Shown here: positions 55,284-64,000 of the stretch, one piece after another | Layout: the number at the start of each line of letters is the position of its first letter | Numbering within the stretch: the first letter of the stretch is position 1 | DNA from: Mycobacterium sp. HUMS_12744610 | GTDB taxonomy: Bacteria > Actinomycetota > Actinomycetes > Mycobacteriales > Mycobacteriaceae | Direction of reading: 5' to 3' | NCBI RefSeq assembly: GCF_041206865.1 | Contig: NZ_JBGEDP010000001.1 | Span: forward strand, 1,488,001-1,552,000 | DNA length: 64,000 nt | The notes under the pieces: generated by a model | What the model was told of the DNA's origin: nothing | Seen by the model: the letters and a program-made list of their open reading frames with translations, nothing else | The model's database searches: none | Position numbers and translations under genes: made by a program

Positions 55284-56240
55284 CTAATCGCTGCCCACCG
55301 GCTGGTACGACGACGGGGCTGATGACCCCGCTTCCGGACGCCGCCACAGCCGCGACACCACGGGGATGCCGGACTGCGCCGGCGACGCCGGGATGGCCGG
55401 CGCAGGGGCTTCGTCCCTCCCGCTGAGCACATCGACGAGCGCCAGCAACAGCGCGTCGGCCGCCAGCGCGTAGGCGGCGGGGGAGGGGTGGTAGCCGTCG
55501 GCGGAGAACATCGCCTCGGGCGTGGCCCGGGACTGCGGCGCCAGCAGATGGGCCAGGGGCACCGGGACCCCGCCCGCGGCCCGCACCGAGGCGGCCTGGG
55601 CGCGGGCCAGCTGCGAGGTGCGCGCGTGTGCCAGCGAGCGCAGCGGCTGCGGGATGGCGCTGATCACGCCGAGGTCCGGGCAGGTGCCGACGACCACCAC
55701 CGCGCCGTGGGTGCGCAACCTGCGGACCGTCAGGGCCAACCGTTGCGCCGACGGGCCGACGCCGTTGAGGGCGGTCACGTCGTTGGCGCCCAGCATCATC
55801 ACCGCCGCGTCCGGCGGGGGGCCGGCGACGAACATCGCGTCGACCTGCCCGCACACCCCCTTCGACGTCGCGCCGACGATGGCCTTGGTGCTCAGCCGGA
55901 TGCGGCTTCCAGTGCGTTCGGCGAGCCCGCGGGCAATGAGCACGCCCGGCACTTCCTCGGCGCTCGTGCAGCCGTACCCGGTTGCCGTCGAGTCGCCGAA
56001 GATCATCACATGCAGGTCGGAGTGAATGCCGCGATACCATCGCTCGACCGGACCGCCGCCGGGCGCGTAGACGCCGTCGGCCCGCGGCGGGATGTCCCAC
56101 GACTTCGGGATCACGGTGCGCGCGTGCGTCGCCTGGCCGAGCAGCAGGTTGCGAGCGCCCAGGTACGCGGTACCCGTCGAGGCGAGAGCCCCTGCTGTGG
56201 CCAGGGCGATCGTCGAACGACGCGGCACCCGGATGGTCAC
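55284..56240 (-). CDS. SGNH/GDSL-type hydrolase (Rv1075c orthologue)
   Basis: 318 residues from the GTG at 56240 (MTIRVPRRSTIALATAG). A signal anchor (about residues 8-28) precedes the SGNH domain: nucleophile in MIFGDSTATGYGC, block II glycine in KAIVGATSKG, block III in MLGANDVTALNG, and DGYHPSPAAYALAAD with the catalytic Asp-His. An esterase probably acting at the envelope. A Pro/Ala-rich tail follows. Longer upstream frames to 56354 are not supported. Confidence 0.88.
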   Translation of the reverse strand: MTIRVPRRSTIALATAGALASTGTAYLGARNLLLGQATHARTVIPKSWDIPPRADGVYAPGGGPVERWYRGIHSDLHVMIFGDSTATGYGCTSAEEVPGVLIARGLAERTGSRIRLSTKAIVGATSKGVCGQVDAMFVAGPPPDAAVMMLGANDVTALNGVGPSAQRLALTVRRLRTHGAVVVVGTCPDLGVISAIPQPLRSLAHARTSQLARAQAASVRAAGGVPVPLAHLLAPQSRATPEAMFSADGYHPSPAAYALAADALLLALVDVLSGRDEAPAPAIPASPAQSGIPVVSRLWRRPEAGSSAPSSYQPVGSD

Positions 56241-56473
56241 GGTGATCAGTTTAGACCGGCTCGGGGGTTTGCGCGGGCGCCTTCTGAACAAACTGATCAC
56301 GTTGTGAATCAGATGTGGTATCAACTTTGGCCGTTCAATCGCCTTCTGTGGCAACGCGTGTCAAGCTGACGCTCGACGGGTTAGCTGAATGGCGCGGCGG
56401 GAGCCGGTAACCAGACGCTTAGCTGCCGCGTCGCATGCCGTATCGGACTACAAAGACGTAGGAAGTGTTGAGC

Positions 56474-57547
56474 ATGACCGCATTTCGCGACGAATACAGC
56501 TCGCCCCGACCCCCCGTCCGCACCCACGATGTCCTCAAGGCCCGCAGAGCCCGGGCCCGCCGATTCGCCATCAGCGACGGCGCACCGGTCGAGGTCCTCG
56601 AATCCGGGCCCAGCATCGCCGCGCGGGTGGCAGGCCTGGCCGCGCGGCTGACGATCCGGCCGGTGCTTGCCGTGGGCAGCCATGCCCCTCACGTGCCGTG
56701 GCCCTGGGGGCTGATCGACTTCGCGTCGCGGGTGCTGCTCCCGGTGACGGCCACCGTTCGCGAGACGATCAACCTGCGCAACGCCTCGGCGCAACTGGTG
56801 CGCGCGCCCGGGGTCCTGCCCGCGGACGGCACCCGCCGGGTCGTCGTCTACCTGCACGGCGGCGCGTTCTTGACCTGCGGGGCGAACTCGCACGGCAGGC
56901 TCGTCGAAGCGTTGTCCGAGTTCGCCGACGCGCCCGTCCTGGTGGTCAACTACCGCCTGCTGCCCAAACATTCGATCGGCATGGCCCTCGACGACTGCCA
57001 CGACGGATACCGGTGGCTGCGTGAGCGCGGCTATGAGCCCGACCAGATCGTGCTGGCCGGCGACTCCGCCGGCGGCTACCTGGCGCTCGCGCTGGCGCAA
57101 CGTCTGCAACGCGAAGAGGAAAGCGAGGTACCGGCCGCGCTGGTGGCGATCTCGCCGCTGCTGCAGCTGGCGAAGGAGTGCAAGCAGGCGCACCCCAACA
57201 TCAGGAGCGACGCGATGTTCCCCCCGAAGGCGTTCGACGCCCTCGACGTCCTCGTCACCAGCTCGGCAGCCAAGAACACGGTGGACGGCAAACCCGAGGA
57301 GATCTACGAGCCGTTGGAGCACATCACCCCCGGGCTGCCGCGCACCCTGATCCACGTCTCGGGTTCCGAGGTGTTGCTGCACGACGCCCAGCTGGCCGCC
57401 GGCAGGCTGGCGGCGGCCGGGGTCCCGGCCGAACTGCGCGTCTGGCCCGGTCAGATCCACGACTTCCAGCTGGCCGCGCCGATGGTGCCGGAAGCGGTCC
57501 GCTCGCTGCGCCAGATCGGCGAGTACATCCGCGAGGCCACCGGCTAG
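56474..57547 (+). CDS. lipU: LipU carboxylesterase (hormone-sensitive-lipase family)
   Basis: 357-residue alpha/beta-hydrolase. The HGGA motif is VVYLHGGAFLTCG, the nucleophile is in LAGDSAGGYLALALA, and the C-terminal histidine is in PGQIHDFQLAAP. It hydrolyses short to medium acyl esters. The start is the ATG at 56474 with AGGAAG upstream; an ATG-like start three codons earlier is less likely. Divergent from the SGNH hydrolase across a 233-bp region; cbs follows after 32 bases. Confidence 0.9.
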   Translation: MTAFRDEYSSPRPPVRTHDVLKARRARARRFAISDGAPVEVLESGPSIAARVAGLAARLTIRPVLAVGSHAPHVPWPWGLIDFASRVLLPVTATVRETINLRNASAQLVRAPGVLPADGTRRVVVYLHGGAFLTCGANSHGRLVEALSEFADAPVLVVNYRLLPKHSIGMALDDCHDGYRWLRERGYEPDQIVLAGDSAGGYLALALAQRLQREEESEVPAALVAISPLLQLAKECKQAHPNIRSDAMFPPKAFDALDVLVTSSAAKNTVDGKPEEIYEPLEHITPGLPRTLIHVSGSEVLLHDAQLAAGRLAAAGVPAELRVWPGQIHDFQLAAPMVPEAVRSLRQIGEYIREATG

Positions 57548-57579
57548 GCGGCCCGACGTGCGCCTGAGACGATGAGCGG

Positions 57580-59055
57580 ATGCGGATCGCGCAGCACATC
57601 AGTGACCTGATCGGTGGTACCCCGCTGGTGCGCCTGCACGCCGTCGTCCCCGCCGGTGCCGGCGTCGTGGCGGCAAAGGTCGAATACCTCAACCCCGGAG
57701 GCAGCTCCAAGGACCGGATCGCGGCCAAGATGATCGATGCCGCGGAGGCCGGCGGGCAGCTCAGACCGGGCGGGACCATCGTCGAACCGACGTCGGGCAA
57801 CACCGGCGTCGGTCTCGCCATGGTCGCCCAGCGCCGCGGGTACCGGTGCGTCTTCGTGTGCCCCGACAAGGTCAGCGAGGACAAGCGCAACGTGCTACTC
57901 GCCTACGGCGCGGAGGTCGTCGTCTGCCCCACGGCGGTGCCGCCCGAGCATCCCGACAGCTACTACAGCGTCTCGGACCGGCTGACCCGAGAGATCGACG
58001 GGGCGTGGAAGCCCGACCAGTACGCCAACCCGGAGGGACCGGCCGGCCACTACGAGACGACCGGCCCGGAGATCTGGGCCGACACCGACGGCAGGGTCAC
58101 CCACTTCGTCGCCGGGATCGGCACCGGCGGGACCATCACCGGCGCCGGCCGCTACCTCAAGGAGGTGTCCGGCGGGCGGGTGCGCATCGTCGGCGTCGAC
58201 CCCGAGGGATCGGTGTACTCCGGCGGCAGTGGCCGGCCCTACCTGGTCGAGGGGGTCGGCGAAGACTTCTGGCCGGCGGCCTACGACCCGGGCGTGCCCG
58301 ACGAGGTCATCGCGGTGTCCGACTCCGACTCGTTCGACATGACGCGGCGGCTGGCTCGCGAGGAGGCGCTGCTGGTCGGCGGCTCGTGCGGGATGGCGGT
58401 GGTGGCCGCGGTGGAGGTCGCCGAGCGGGCCGGACCCGACGCCCTCGTCGTCGTCTTGCTTCCCGACGGCGGCCGCGGCTACCTGTCGAAGATCTTCAAC
58501 GACGCTTGGATGTCGTCGTACGGGTTCCTGCGCAGCCGCCTCGACGGCTCCACCGAGCAACCCACGGTAGGCGAGGTGCTGCGCGGAAAATCCGGTGCGC
58601 TGCCCGCCCTGGTGCACACCCATCCCTCCGAGACGGTGCGCGACGCCATCGGGATCCTGCGCGAATACGGCGTGTCACAGATGCCGGTGGTCGGCGCGGA
58701 GCCCCCGGTGCGGGTCGGCGAGGTCGCCGGCAGCGTCTCCGAACGCGAACTGCTCTCGGCCGTGTTCGAGGGTCGCGCCAGACTGGCCGACGCCGTATCG
58801 CAACACATGAGCCCGCCGCTGCGCATGATCGGCGCCGGCGAGTCGCTCGGTGGCCGGCGCAGCCCTGCGCGACTCGGACGCCCTCATGGTGGTGGAACAG
58901 GGCAAACCCGTCGGTGTCATCACACGGCAGGACCTGCTCGGCTTCCTCTCGGACGTGCCGCGGCGGCGCTAGGGGAGACCTCTTGGGCGGCCCCCGTCTC
59001 AGGTAATGTGGGTCGGCCCGGTTCGACCAACTCCGCAGCGGAAGGTTGCCCATGA
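57580..59055 (+). CDS. cbs: Cystathionine beta-synthase, C-terminus frameshifted
   Basis: PLP enzyme joining homocysteine and serine in reverse transsulfuration. The catalytic lysine is K44 in NPGGSSKDRI; the phosphate loop is GIGTGGTITGAG; CBS domains begin about residue 340. The sequence follows M. tuberculosis Cbs to IGAGES (about residue 422). A net frame change at 58843-58861 (two bases missing relative to that protein) then throws the last part of the second CBS domain out of frame. The true tail (ALRDSDALMVVEQGKPVGVI) is readable in the next frame to a TAG at 58972. As written, translation runs on to 59055 and overlaps pra. Catalytic core intact; regulatory domain damaged, or an assembly error. 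Confidence 0.85.
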   Translation: MRIAQHISDLIGGTPLVRLHAVVPAGAGVVAAKVEYLNPGGSSKDRIAAKMIDAAEAGGQLRPGGTIVEPTSGNTGVGLAMVAQRRGYRCVFVCPDKVSEDKRNVLLAYGAEVVVCPTAVPPEHPDSYYSVSDRLTREIDGAWKPDQYANPEGPAGHYETTGPEIWADTDGRVTHFVAGIGTGGTITGAGRYLKEVSGGRVRIVGVDPEGSVYSGGSGRPYLVEGVGEDFWPAAYDPGVPDEVIAVSDSDSFDMTRRLAREEALLVGGSCGMAVVAAVEVAERAGPDALVVVLLPDGGRGYLSKIFNDAWMSSYGFLRSRLDGSTEQPTVGEVLRGKSGALPALVHTHPSETVRDAIGILREYGVSQMPVVGAEPPVRVGEVAGSVSERELLSAVFEGRARLADAVSQHMSPPLRMIGAGESLGGRRSPARLGRPHGGGTGQTRRCHHTAGPARLPLGRAAAALGETSWAAPVSGNVGRPGSTNSAAEGCP

Positions 59056-59768
59056 CCGATCAACCGCCACCCGGCGGCGCTTACCCGCCCCCGCCGTCGT
59101 CGCCCGGGCCCTCCGGCGGGCCTGAGCCGGAAGCCGGTAAGCACGAGGCGCCACCGCCGCCCCCACCGCCGGGCGGAGGCGCTTACCCGCCGCCCCCCGG
59201 CCCGTCCTCCCCGCCGCCGCCCCCGCCGCCCCCGCCCTCCGGCGGGTACGCGCCCCCGCCGCCCGGCCCGGCGATCCGCACCCTGCCGAAAAGCGACTAC
59301 ACGTCGTGGTTTTCCCGGGTGCTGGCGTTCGTCATCGACATCCTGCCCTACGTCATCTTGCACTCGATCGGCACCGGAATCCTGATGACCACCCAGCAGA
59401 CGTCCTGCGTCACCGACATCACGTCGTACGCCGTCAACCAGGTGTGCGCCACCCAGAACTCACCCGTCGGGGTGCTGGCGCAGGCACTGACCTCGGCGGT
59501 GGGGTTGTTCTACCTGATCTGGAACTACGGCTACCGCCAGGGCACCACCGGTTCGACCCTGGGCAAGTCGGTGCTCAACTTCAAGGTGGTCAGCGAGGTC
59601 ACGGGGCAGCCCATCGGGTTCGGGCGGTCCATCCTGCGTGTCTTCGCGCATTTCGTCGACGCGATCATCTGCTTCGTCGGCTTCCTGTTCCCGCTGTGGG
59701 ACGCCAAGCGGCAGACGCTGGCCGACAAGATCATGTCGACGGTTTGTCTGCCGATCGGAGGTAGGTAG
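59052..59768 (+). CDS. pra: Proline-rich antigen Pra (RDD membrane protein)
   Basis: 238 residues. The N-terminal third (to about residue 75) is Pro/Gly-rich with PPPP runs and the repeat GGxYPPPP. The C-terminal part is an RDD domain with three helices (around WFSRVLAFVIDILPYVILHS, LFYLIWNYGYRQGTTG, RVFAHFVDAIICFVGF). The domain may transport ions or small solutes; the proline-rich part is exposed and antigenic in M. leprae and M. tuberculosis. Begins 80 bases beyond the intact cbs stop; metB follows after 8 bases. Confidence 0.9.
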   Translation: MTDQPPPGGAYPPPPSSPGPSGGPEPEAGKHEAPPPPPPPGGGAYPPPPGPSSPPPPPPPPPSGGYAPPPPGPAIRTLPKSDYTSWFSRVLAFVIDILPYVILHSIGTGILMTTQQTSCVTDITSYAVNQVCATQNSPVGVLAQALTSAVGLFYLIWNYGYRQGTTGSTLGKSVLNFKVVSEVTGQPIGFGRSILRVFAHFVDAIICFVGFLFPLWDAKRQTLADKIMSTVCLPIGGR

Positions 59769-59776
59769 CCGCGCGG

Positions 59777-60946
59777 ATGAAAGGAGAGCGCAGCACACCT
59801 CCCCGCGGGACGGCCGGACTGGCCACCCGGGCCATCCACGCCGGCTACCCGCCGGATCCCGCGACCGGGGCTGTGAACGCCCCGATCTATGCCAGCAGCA
59901 CGTTCGCGCAGGACGGTGTGGGCGTCCTGCGCGGTGGGTTCGAGTACGCGCGCACCGGCAACCCGACCAGGGCCGCGCTGGAAGCCTCGCTGGCGACCGT
60001 CGAGGAGGGCGCGTTCGCGCGGGCGTTCAGCTCCGGGATGGCCGCCGCCGACTGCGCCCTGCGGGCGATGCTGAGACCGGGCGACCACCTGATCATCCCC
60101 ACCGACGCCTACGGCGGCACCTTCCGCCTCATCGACAAGGTGTTCACCCAATGGGGTGTCGGCTACACGCCGGTGGCGCTGGCGGACTTGGACGCCGTCC
60201 GCGCCGCGATCACCCCGCAGACGCGGCTGATCTGGGTCGAAACACCGACCAACCCGTTGCTGTCGATCGCCGACATCGCCGCCATCGCGGGTCTCGGGGC
60301 GGACCGCGGTGCGAGGGTGCTGGTCGACAACACGTTCGCCTCACCCGCGCTGCAGCAACCGCTGACGCTGGGCGCCGACGTCGTGCTGCACTCGTGCACC
60401 AAGTACATCGGCGGCCACTCCGACCTGGTGGGCGGCGCGCTGGTCACCGATGACGAGGAGTTGGACGCCGCCTTCGGTTTTCTGCAGAACGGGGCCGGCG
60501 CGGTACCGGGCCCGTTCGACGCCTACCTGGCGATGCGTGGCCTCAAGACGCTGGTGCTCAGGATGCAACGCCACGGCGAGAACGCCCTGGCCGTGGCGCA
60601 ATTCCTCGCCGAGCACCCCGCGGTGACCACCGTGCTGTACCCGGGCCTGGCCGGCCATCCGGGGCACGAGGTCGCGTCGCGGCAGATGCGGGGCTTCGGC
60701 GGCATGGTCTCGGTGCGGATGCGGGGCGGGCGGCGCGCCGCCCAGGAACTGTGCGCCCGCACCGAGGTGTTCATCCTGGCCGAGTCCCTGGGTGGGGTGG
60801 AGTCGCTGATCGAGCATCCCAGCGCCATGACGCACGCGTCGACGACCGGGTCGCAGCTGGAGGTTCCCGACGACCTGGTGCGGCTCTCGGTCGGCATCGA
60901 GGACGTGGCGGATCTGCTGGCCGATCTCGACCAGGCCCTGCGCTAA
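59777..60946 (+). CDS. metB: Cystathionine gamma-synthase MetB
   Basis: 389-residue PLP enzyme of the Cys/Met metabolism family; M. tuberculosis MetB has 388. The PLP lysine is K209 in VVLHSCTKYIGGHSDLVGG; EYARTGNPTRAALE and ETPTNPLLSIADI are family motifs, and AESLGGVESLIEHPSAMTH is the C-terminal signature. It makes cystathionine from an activated homoserine and cysteine, and with the nearby cbs covers both directions of transsulfuration. The ATG at 59777 has GGAGGTAGG upstream inside the pra end. Confidence 0.92.
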   Translation: MKGERSTPPRGTAGLATRAIHAGYPPDPATGAVNAPIYASSTFAQDGVGVLRGGFEYARTGNPTRAALEASLATVEEGAFARAFSSGMAAADCALRAMLRPGDHLIIPTDAYGGTFRLIDKVFTQWGVGYTPVALADLDAVRAAITPQTRLIWVETPTNPLLSIADIAAIAGLGADRGARVLVDNTFASPALQQPLTLGADVVLHSCTKYIGGHSDLVGGALVTDDEELDAAFGFLQNGAGAVPGPFDAYLAMRGLKTLVLRMQRHGENALAVAQFLAEHPAVTTVLYPGLAGHPGHEVASRQMRGFGGMVSVRMRGGRRAAQELCARTEVFILAESLGGVESLIEHPSAMTHASTTGSQLEVPDDLVRLSVGIEDVADLLADLDQALR

Positions 60947-60967
60947 CCCGCGCGCCAGCACTAGGCG

Positions 60968-61462
60968 TTAGGAGTGGTAAGGTTCCGCGCTGACGAGCGT
61001 GACCTCGACGGTGCTGCCGTTGGGAACAGTGTAGCTGCGGGTCTCGCCGACCTTGGCGTCGATCAGCGCGCCGCCCAGCGGCGAGTTCGGCGAGTACACC
61101 TCGAGCTTGCCGTCGTTGACGCCCTCCTGGCGGGTGGCGATCAGGAACGTCTCGGTGTCGGACTTGTCGCCGTTGTAGTAGACCTTCACGACCGAGCCGG
61201 GCAGGGCGACGCCGGACTGCTTGGGCGCCTCGCCGACCTTCGCGTTGCTCAGCAGGTCCTGCAGCTGGCGGATACGGGCCTCCTGCTGGCCCTGCTCCTC
61301 ACGCGCCGCGTGGTACCCGCCGTTCTCGCGCAGGTCGCCCTCCTCGCGGCGGTCGTTGATTTCGGCTGCGATGACCGGACGGTTGGCGATCAGCTGATCG
61401 AGCTCGGCCTTGAGTCGGTCATGTGACTCCTGGGTCAACCAGGTCACCTGAGTATCCGTCAT
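60968..61462 (-). CDS. greA: Transcription elongation factor GreA
   Basis: 164 residues. An N-terminal coiled coil with the acidic tip (about residues 42-50, [19 protein letters not shown]) that enters the RNA polymerase secondary channel is followed by a globular C-terminal FKBP-like domain ([18 protein letters not shown]). It stimulates cleavage of backtracked transcripts. Mycobacterial GreA starts [20 protein letters not shown], as here. Convergent with metB. Confidence 0.94.
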   Translation of the reverse strand: MTDTQVTWLTQESHDRLKAELDQLIANRPVIAAEINDRREEGDLRENGGYHAAREEQGQQEARIRQLQDLLSNAKVGEAPKQSGVALPGSVVKVYYNGDKSDTETFLIATRQEGVNDGKLEVYSPNSPLGGALIDAKVGETRSYTVPNGSTVEVTLVSAEPYHS

Positions 61463-61672
61463 CTCGTCGCGCTCCTAGTGTTGTCGCTTCCGCGCCGTCG
61501 CGTAAGCCTTCGTGTGCTGCCGCCGGCGGGCGCCTCGGGAACCCCCGGTTGCTGCCGCGTCGCCCCGCCCACGGCCATTAATGCAGCAATACACGGTCCC
61601 AGCAGGAACCGTGCATTCATCCATGTTACCACCGCGGAAACATCTGGTGACCCACAAATTCGCAGTTCGCGG

Positions 61673-62107
61673 TCAGGACGGTCGCAGATAGTCGGGGACG
61701 TCGGTGCCGCAGCCGTAGATGTCGGCCATCATCGGCGGCCGGTAGGAGTCCACGGTTGTCGTGACCTGCACCGTGGCCTGGTCGGATGGCGGGACCAGCA
61801 CCTCTCGTCGACCGGTCTCGCTGCCGTCCCGGGCGCGAACCCGCACGATGCAGTCCACGGGCCGCGACGGGTCCGAGCGCGTCACGCTGATCGTCACCGA
61901 GGCCGTCTCGTCGTCGATGACCTGGTAGCCGGCCAGCGAACCCGAGACGTCGCCGGTGCCGAGCCGTTGATAGCCGATGACGGCGACCACGACACCGGCC
62001 GCGACCGCGAGGACGGCCAGCGCGATGGCCAGGCCCCGCCGCGACATCCGCGACAGTCGAGGACGCCCGTAGCGGCCCTCGGGGCGAGGAATAAAAGTCT
62101 CGCTCAT
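61673..62107 (-). CDS. DUF4307 membrane protein (Rv1081c orthologue)
   Basis: 144 residues. A basic N-terminus ([18 protein letters not shown]) is followed by one helix (about residues 26-46) and an extracytoplasmic beta-rich domain containing two cysteines ([12 protein letters not shown] and [14 protein letters not shown]) that may pair. A conserved actinobacterial family of unknown function, always next to greA and mca in mycobacteria. Confidence 0.88.
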   Translation of the reverse strand: MSETFIPRPEGRYGRPRLSRMSRRGLAIALAVLAVAAGVVVAVIGYQRLGTGDVSGSLAGYQVIDDETASVTISVTRSDPSRPVDCIVRVRARDGSETGRREVLVPPSDQATVQVTTTVDSYRPPMMADIYGCGTDVPDYLRPS

Positions 62108-62220
62108 GCGTGATTCATATCTGGATGGCGATCGGGCAACCCCGGCCTAGGGGATGCCGACGATCGAGAACTGCAATTATATGGTCGAACGGGCCGGCCG
62201 GCGGAGCGACGAGGGAGCGT

Positions 62221-63093
62221 GTGAGCGAACTGCGGTTGATGGCGGTGCATGCCCACCCCGACGACGAATCCAGCAAGGGTGCGGCCACACTGGCCAAGTA
62301 TGCCGACAAGGGGCATCGCGTGCTGGTGGTGACGTTGACCGGCGGGGAACGCGGCGACATCCTCAACCCGGCGATGGACCTGCCCGACGTGCGCGGGCGA
62401 TTGCCGGAGGTCCGCCGCGACGAGATGGCGAAGGCGGCCGAGATCCTGGGCGTGGAGCACGCCTGGCTGGGTTTCGTCGACTCCGGGTTGCCCCAGGGCG
62501 AACCGCCGCCGCCGCTGCCCGAGGGCTGCTTCGCGCTGGCGCCGCTGGAGGAGTCCGTCGAGGCGCTGGTGCGCCTGGTTCGCGAGTTCCGGCCGCACGT
62601 GATCACCACCTACGACGAGAACGGCGGCTACCCCCATCCCGACCACATCCGCTGCCACCAGGTCTCGGTCGGCGCCTTCGAGGCCGCGGGCGACTACCGG
62701 CGCTTCCCGGAGGCCGGCGACCCGTGGACGGTGTCCAAGCTCTACTACATCCACGGGTTCCTGCGGGCGCGCATGCAGTTGCTGCACGACGAGGCCCTCA
62801 AGCACGGCCGCGACGCCCCGTTCAAGAAGTGGCTCGAGCACTGGGATCCCGAGCATGACCCGTTCGAGTCGCGGGTGACGACGCGTGTGGAGTGCTCGGC
62901 TTATTTCGGCCGGCGCGACGACGCACTGCGGGCGCACGCCACGCAGATCGACCCCAACCACGACTTCTTCGCCGCTCCCATCGCATGGCAGGAGCGGCTG
63001 TGGCCGACCGAGGAGTTCGAGTTGGCCCGCTCCCGGGTGCCGGTCCGCCTGCCCGAGGACGACTTGTTCGCCGGAATCGAGGTCGACGGGTGA
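62221..63093 (+). CDS. mca: Mycothiol S-conjugate amidase Mca
   Basis: 290-residue zinc amidase of the MshB/LmbE family. Metal ligands are in [12 protein letters not shown] (His, Asp, Asp) and [12 protein letters not shown]. It cleaves mycothiol conjugates of drugs and electrophiles so the mercapturic acid can be exported. The start is GTG 62221 ([15 protein letters not shown]), giving the length of M. tuberculosis Mca (288); an open frame continues upstream to 62110 without support. Overlaps the next gene by GTGA. Confidence 0.93.
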   Translation: MSELRLMAVHAHPDDESSKGAATLAKYADKGHRVLVVTLTGGERGDILNPAMDLPDVRGRLPEVRRDEMAKAAEILGVEHAWLGFVDSGLPQGEPPPPLPEGCFALAPLEESVEALVRLVREFRPHVITTYDENGGYPHPDHIRCHQVSVGAFEAAGDYRRFPEAGDPWTVSKLYYIHGFLRARMQLLHDEALKHGRDAPFKKWLEHWDPEHDPFESRVTTRVECSAYFGRRDDALRAHATQIDPNHDFFAAPIAWQERLWPTEEFELARSRVPVRLPEDDLFAGIEVDG

Positions 63094-63401
63094 ATCATGT
63101 TCTTCTCGCGGCCCATGTCGCGGTTTGGGCCGACGGTGCGCCGCGCAACCATGGGCCCGACTTCGGCAAGGCCAGCCCGCTGGGGCTGCTGGTGATCGTG
63201 CTGCTGCTGATTGCCACGCTGTTTCTGCTGCGGTCGATGAACCGGCAACTGAAGAAGGTGCCCGAATCGTTCGACCCCGAGCACCCGGCCCCCGACCAGG
63301 CCGCGGACGAGGGCACCGACACCGTCGACCCGGCCGCGGACGAGGGGGGCGACGTCGACGGCGCGACGCGGCCACCAGGATCCGGTGATGAGCCCCGCTG
63401 A
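63090..63401 (+). CDS. Small membrane protein (Rv1083 orthologue)
   Basis: 103 residues from the GTG at 63090, which overlaps the mca stop. One membrane helix ([17 protein letters not shown], about residues 31-47) is followed by an acidic tail of about 50 residues with two copies of ADEG(T/G)D. Function unknown; the tight overlap with mca and with the next gene implies a shared operon. A start seven bases downstream is out of frame. Confidence 0.8.
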   Translation: MNHVLLAAHVAVWADGAPRNHGPDFGKASPLGLLVIVLLLIATLFLLRSMNRQLKKVPESFDPEHPAPDQAADEGTDTVDPAADEGGDVDGATRPPGSGDEPR

Positions 63402-64000
63402 CCTGGCCCGGACGAACACGCTGGGGCTGGCGGCCAGCCCGTACCTGCGCCAGCACGCCGACAATCCCGTGCACTGGCAGCAGTGGACGCCGGAGGCGCT
63501 GGCGGCCGCGGCGGCGCGCGACGTGCCGATCCTGCTGTCCGTCGGCTACGCCGCCTGCCACTGGTGTCACGTCATGGCCCACGAGTCGTTCGCGGACGAC
63601 GAGGTGGCCGCCGCGATGAACGCGGGGTTCGTCTGCGTCAAGGTCGACCGCGAGGAGCGGCCGGACATCGACGCGGTCTACATGAACGCCACCGTCGCGC
63701 TCACCGGTCAGGGGGGCTGGCCGATGACATGCTTTCTGACCCCCGACGGCCGGCCCTTCTTCTGCGGCACGTACTACACGAAAGACGATTTTCTGAAGAT
63801 CCTCACGGCCGTCACGGAGACCTGGCGGGACCGCCGCGACGACGTCGAGGAGGCGTCTGACCGCATCGCCGGGGAGCTGCGGACGATGACGGCCACGTTC
63901 TGGGAGCAAGCAAGCGGGAGTTCGGCGTTGGTCCCGGCGGTGTGCGACCACGCCGTCGCGGCACTGCTGGCCGGCGAGGACAAGGTCAACGGCGGCTTCG
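63388..64000 (+). CDS. Thioredoxin-domain protein (YyaL/SSP411 type, Rv1084 orthologue), 5' part
   Basis: About 204 N-terminal residues are visible; the gene continues past the window. It opens [20 protein letters not shown] and has the DUF255 thioredoxin-like domain: LLSVGYAACHWCHVMAHESF with the CxxC (CHWC), and VDREERPDIDAVYMNA, and GWPMTCFLTPDGRPFF. Full-length members are about 670 residues with an alpha-barrel C-terminal domain and may act on sugars or redox substrates. The ATG at 63388 overlaps the preceding gene by 14 bases. Confidence 0.9.
   Translation, partial: MSPADLARTNTLGLAASPYLRQHADNPVHWQQWTPEALAAAAARDVPILLSVGYAACHWCHVMAHESFADDEVAAAMNAGFVCVKVDREERPDIDAVYMNATVALTGQGGWPMTCFLTPDGRPFFCGTYYTKDDFLKILTAVTETWRDRRDDVEEASDRIAGELRTMTATFWEQASGSSALVPAVCDHAVAALLAGEDKVNGGF

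Noticed and set aside
59052..59280. Proline-coding tandem repeat of pra considered as a non-coding repeat array or CRISPR-like structure
   Set aside because: The periodicity follows Pro/Gly codons of an in-frame antigen gene and there are no spacers; no CRISPR array was seen anywhere in the window.

Overview
The window is actinobacterial chromosomal DNA of very high GC. Linked PE/PPE/Esx genes, kdp next to trcRS, mca, lpqV and fadD/echA paralogues identify it as a slow-growing Mycobacterium, probably M. avium-complex-like (genus confident, species inferred). Gene order follows two blocks known from M. tuberculosis: kdp-trcRS-esxI/J-PPE15-PE8-leuX on the left and Rv1056 to Rv1084 on the right. 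They are separated by about 20 kb of accessory DNA.

Left block (1-20194). kdpE (cut by the window edge), kdpD, kdpC, kdpB, kdpA, kdpF and an unnamed 27-residue membrane microprotein form one minus-strand potassium-transport operon. A 53-bp tandem repeat of MIRU type sits between kdpD and kdpE and keeps a chain of stop/start overlaps. Next come two PPE genes with a SHOCT-like C-terminal tail, wreckage of a Na+/H+ antiporter and of PE and PPE genes, the trcS/trcR two-component pair, a third PPE gene, and a type VII secretion cluster (esxI-like, esxJ-like, PPE15, PE8). A tRNA-Leu(UAA) gene closes the block.

Accessory region (20195-40786). The tRNA 3' end is repeated 11.4 kb away, at 31578-31619, which marks an integrated island. 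Its cargo is a methyltransferase, a membrane coiled-coil protein, a P450 and two small exported proteins. Behind these lies an IS nest: a decayed integrase-type transposase interrupted by an IS256-family element and an IS1380-family element, both with target duplications, followed by an IS3-family element. Beyond the second tRNA end are an arsenic operon (arsR, ACR3 pump, arsC, cadI), a ClC channel, remains of a GcvT-type gene fused by deletion to a Rieske oxygenase gene, a membrane protein, a phytase-like lipoprotein, a dienelactone hydrolase and a DUF6295 protein.

Right block (40787-64000). This is conserved core in Rv1056-Rv1084 order: DUF427 (frameshifted), beta-propeller, fadD14-like ligase, amidotransferase-like protein, two patatins, lpqV, a cysteine-dioxygenase-like plus rhodanese operon headed by a polycysteine leader ORF, an alpha/beta-hydrolase, echA8, echA9, a Bax-inhibitor-1-like protein, fadA3, an SGNH hydrolase, lipU, cbs (frameshifted near its end), pra, metB, greA, a DUF4307 protein, mca, a small membrane protein and the start of a thioredoxin-domain protein. 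Sulfur metabolism (cysteine oxidation, rhodanese, cbs, metB, mycothiol conjugate amidase) recurs here.
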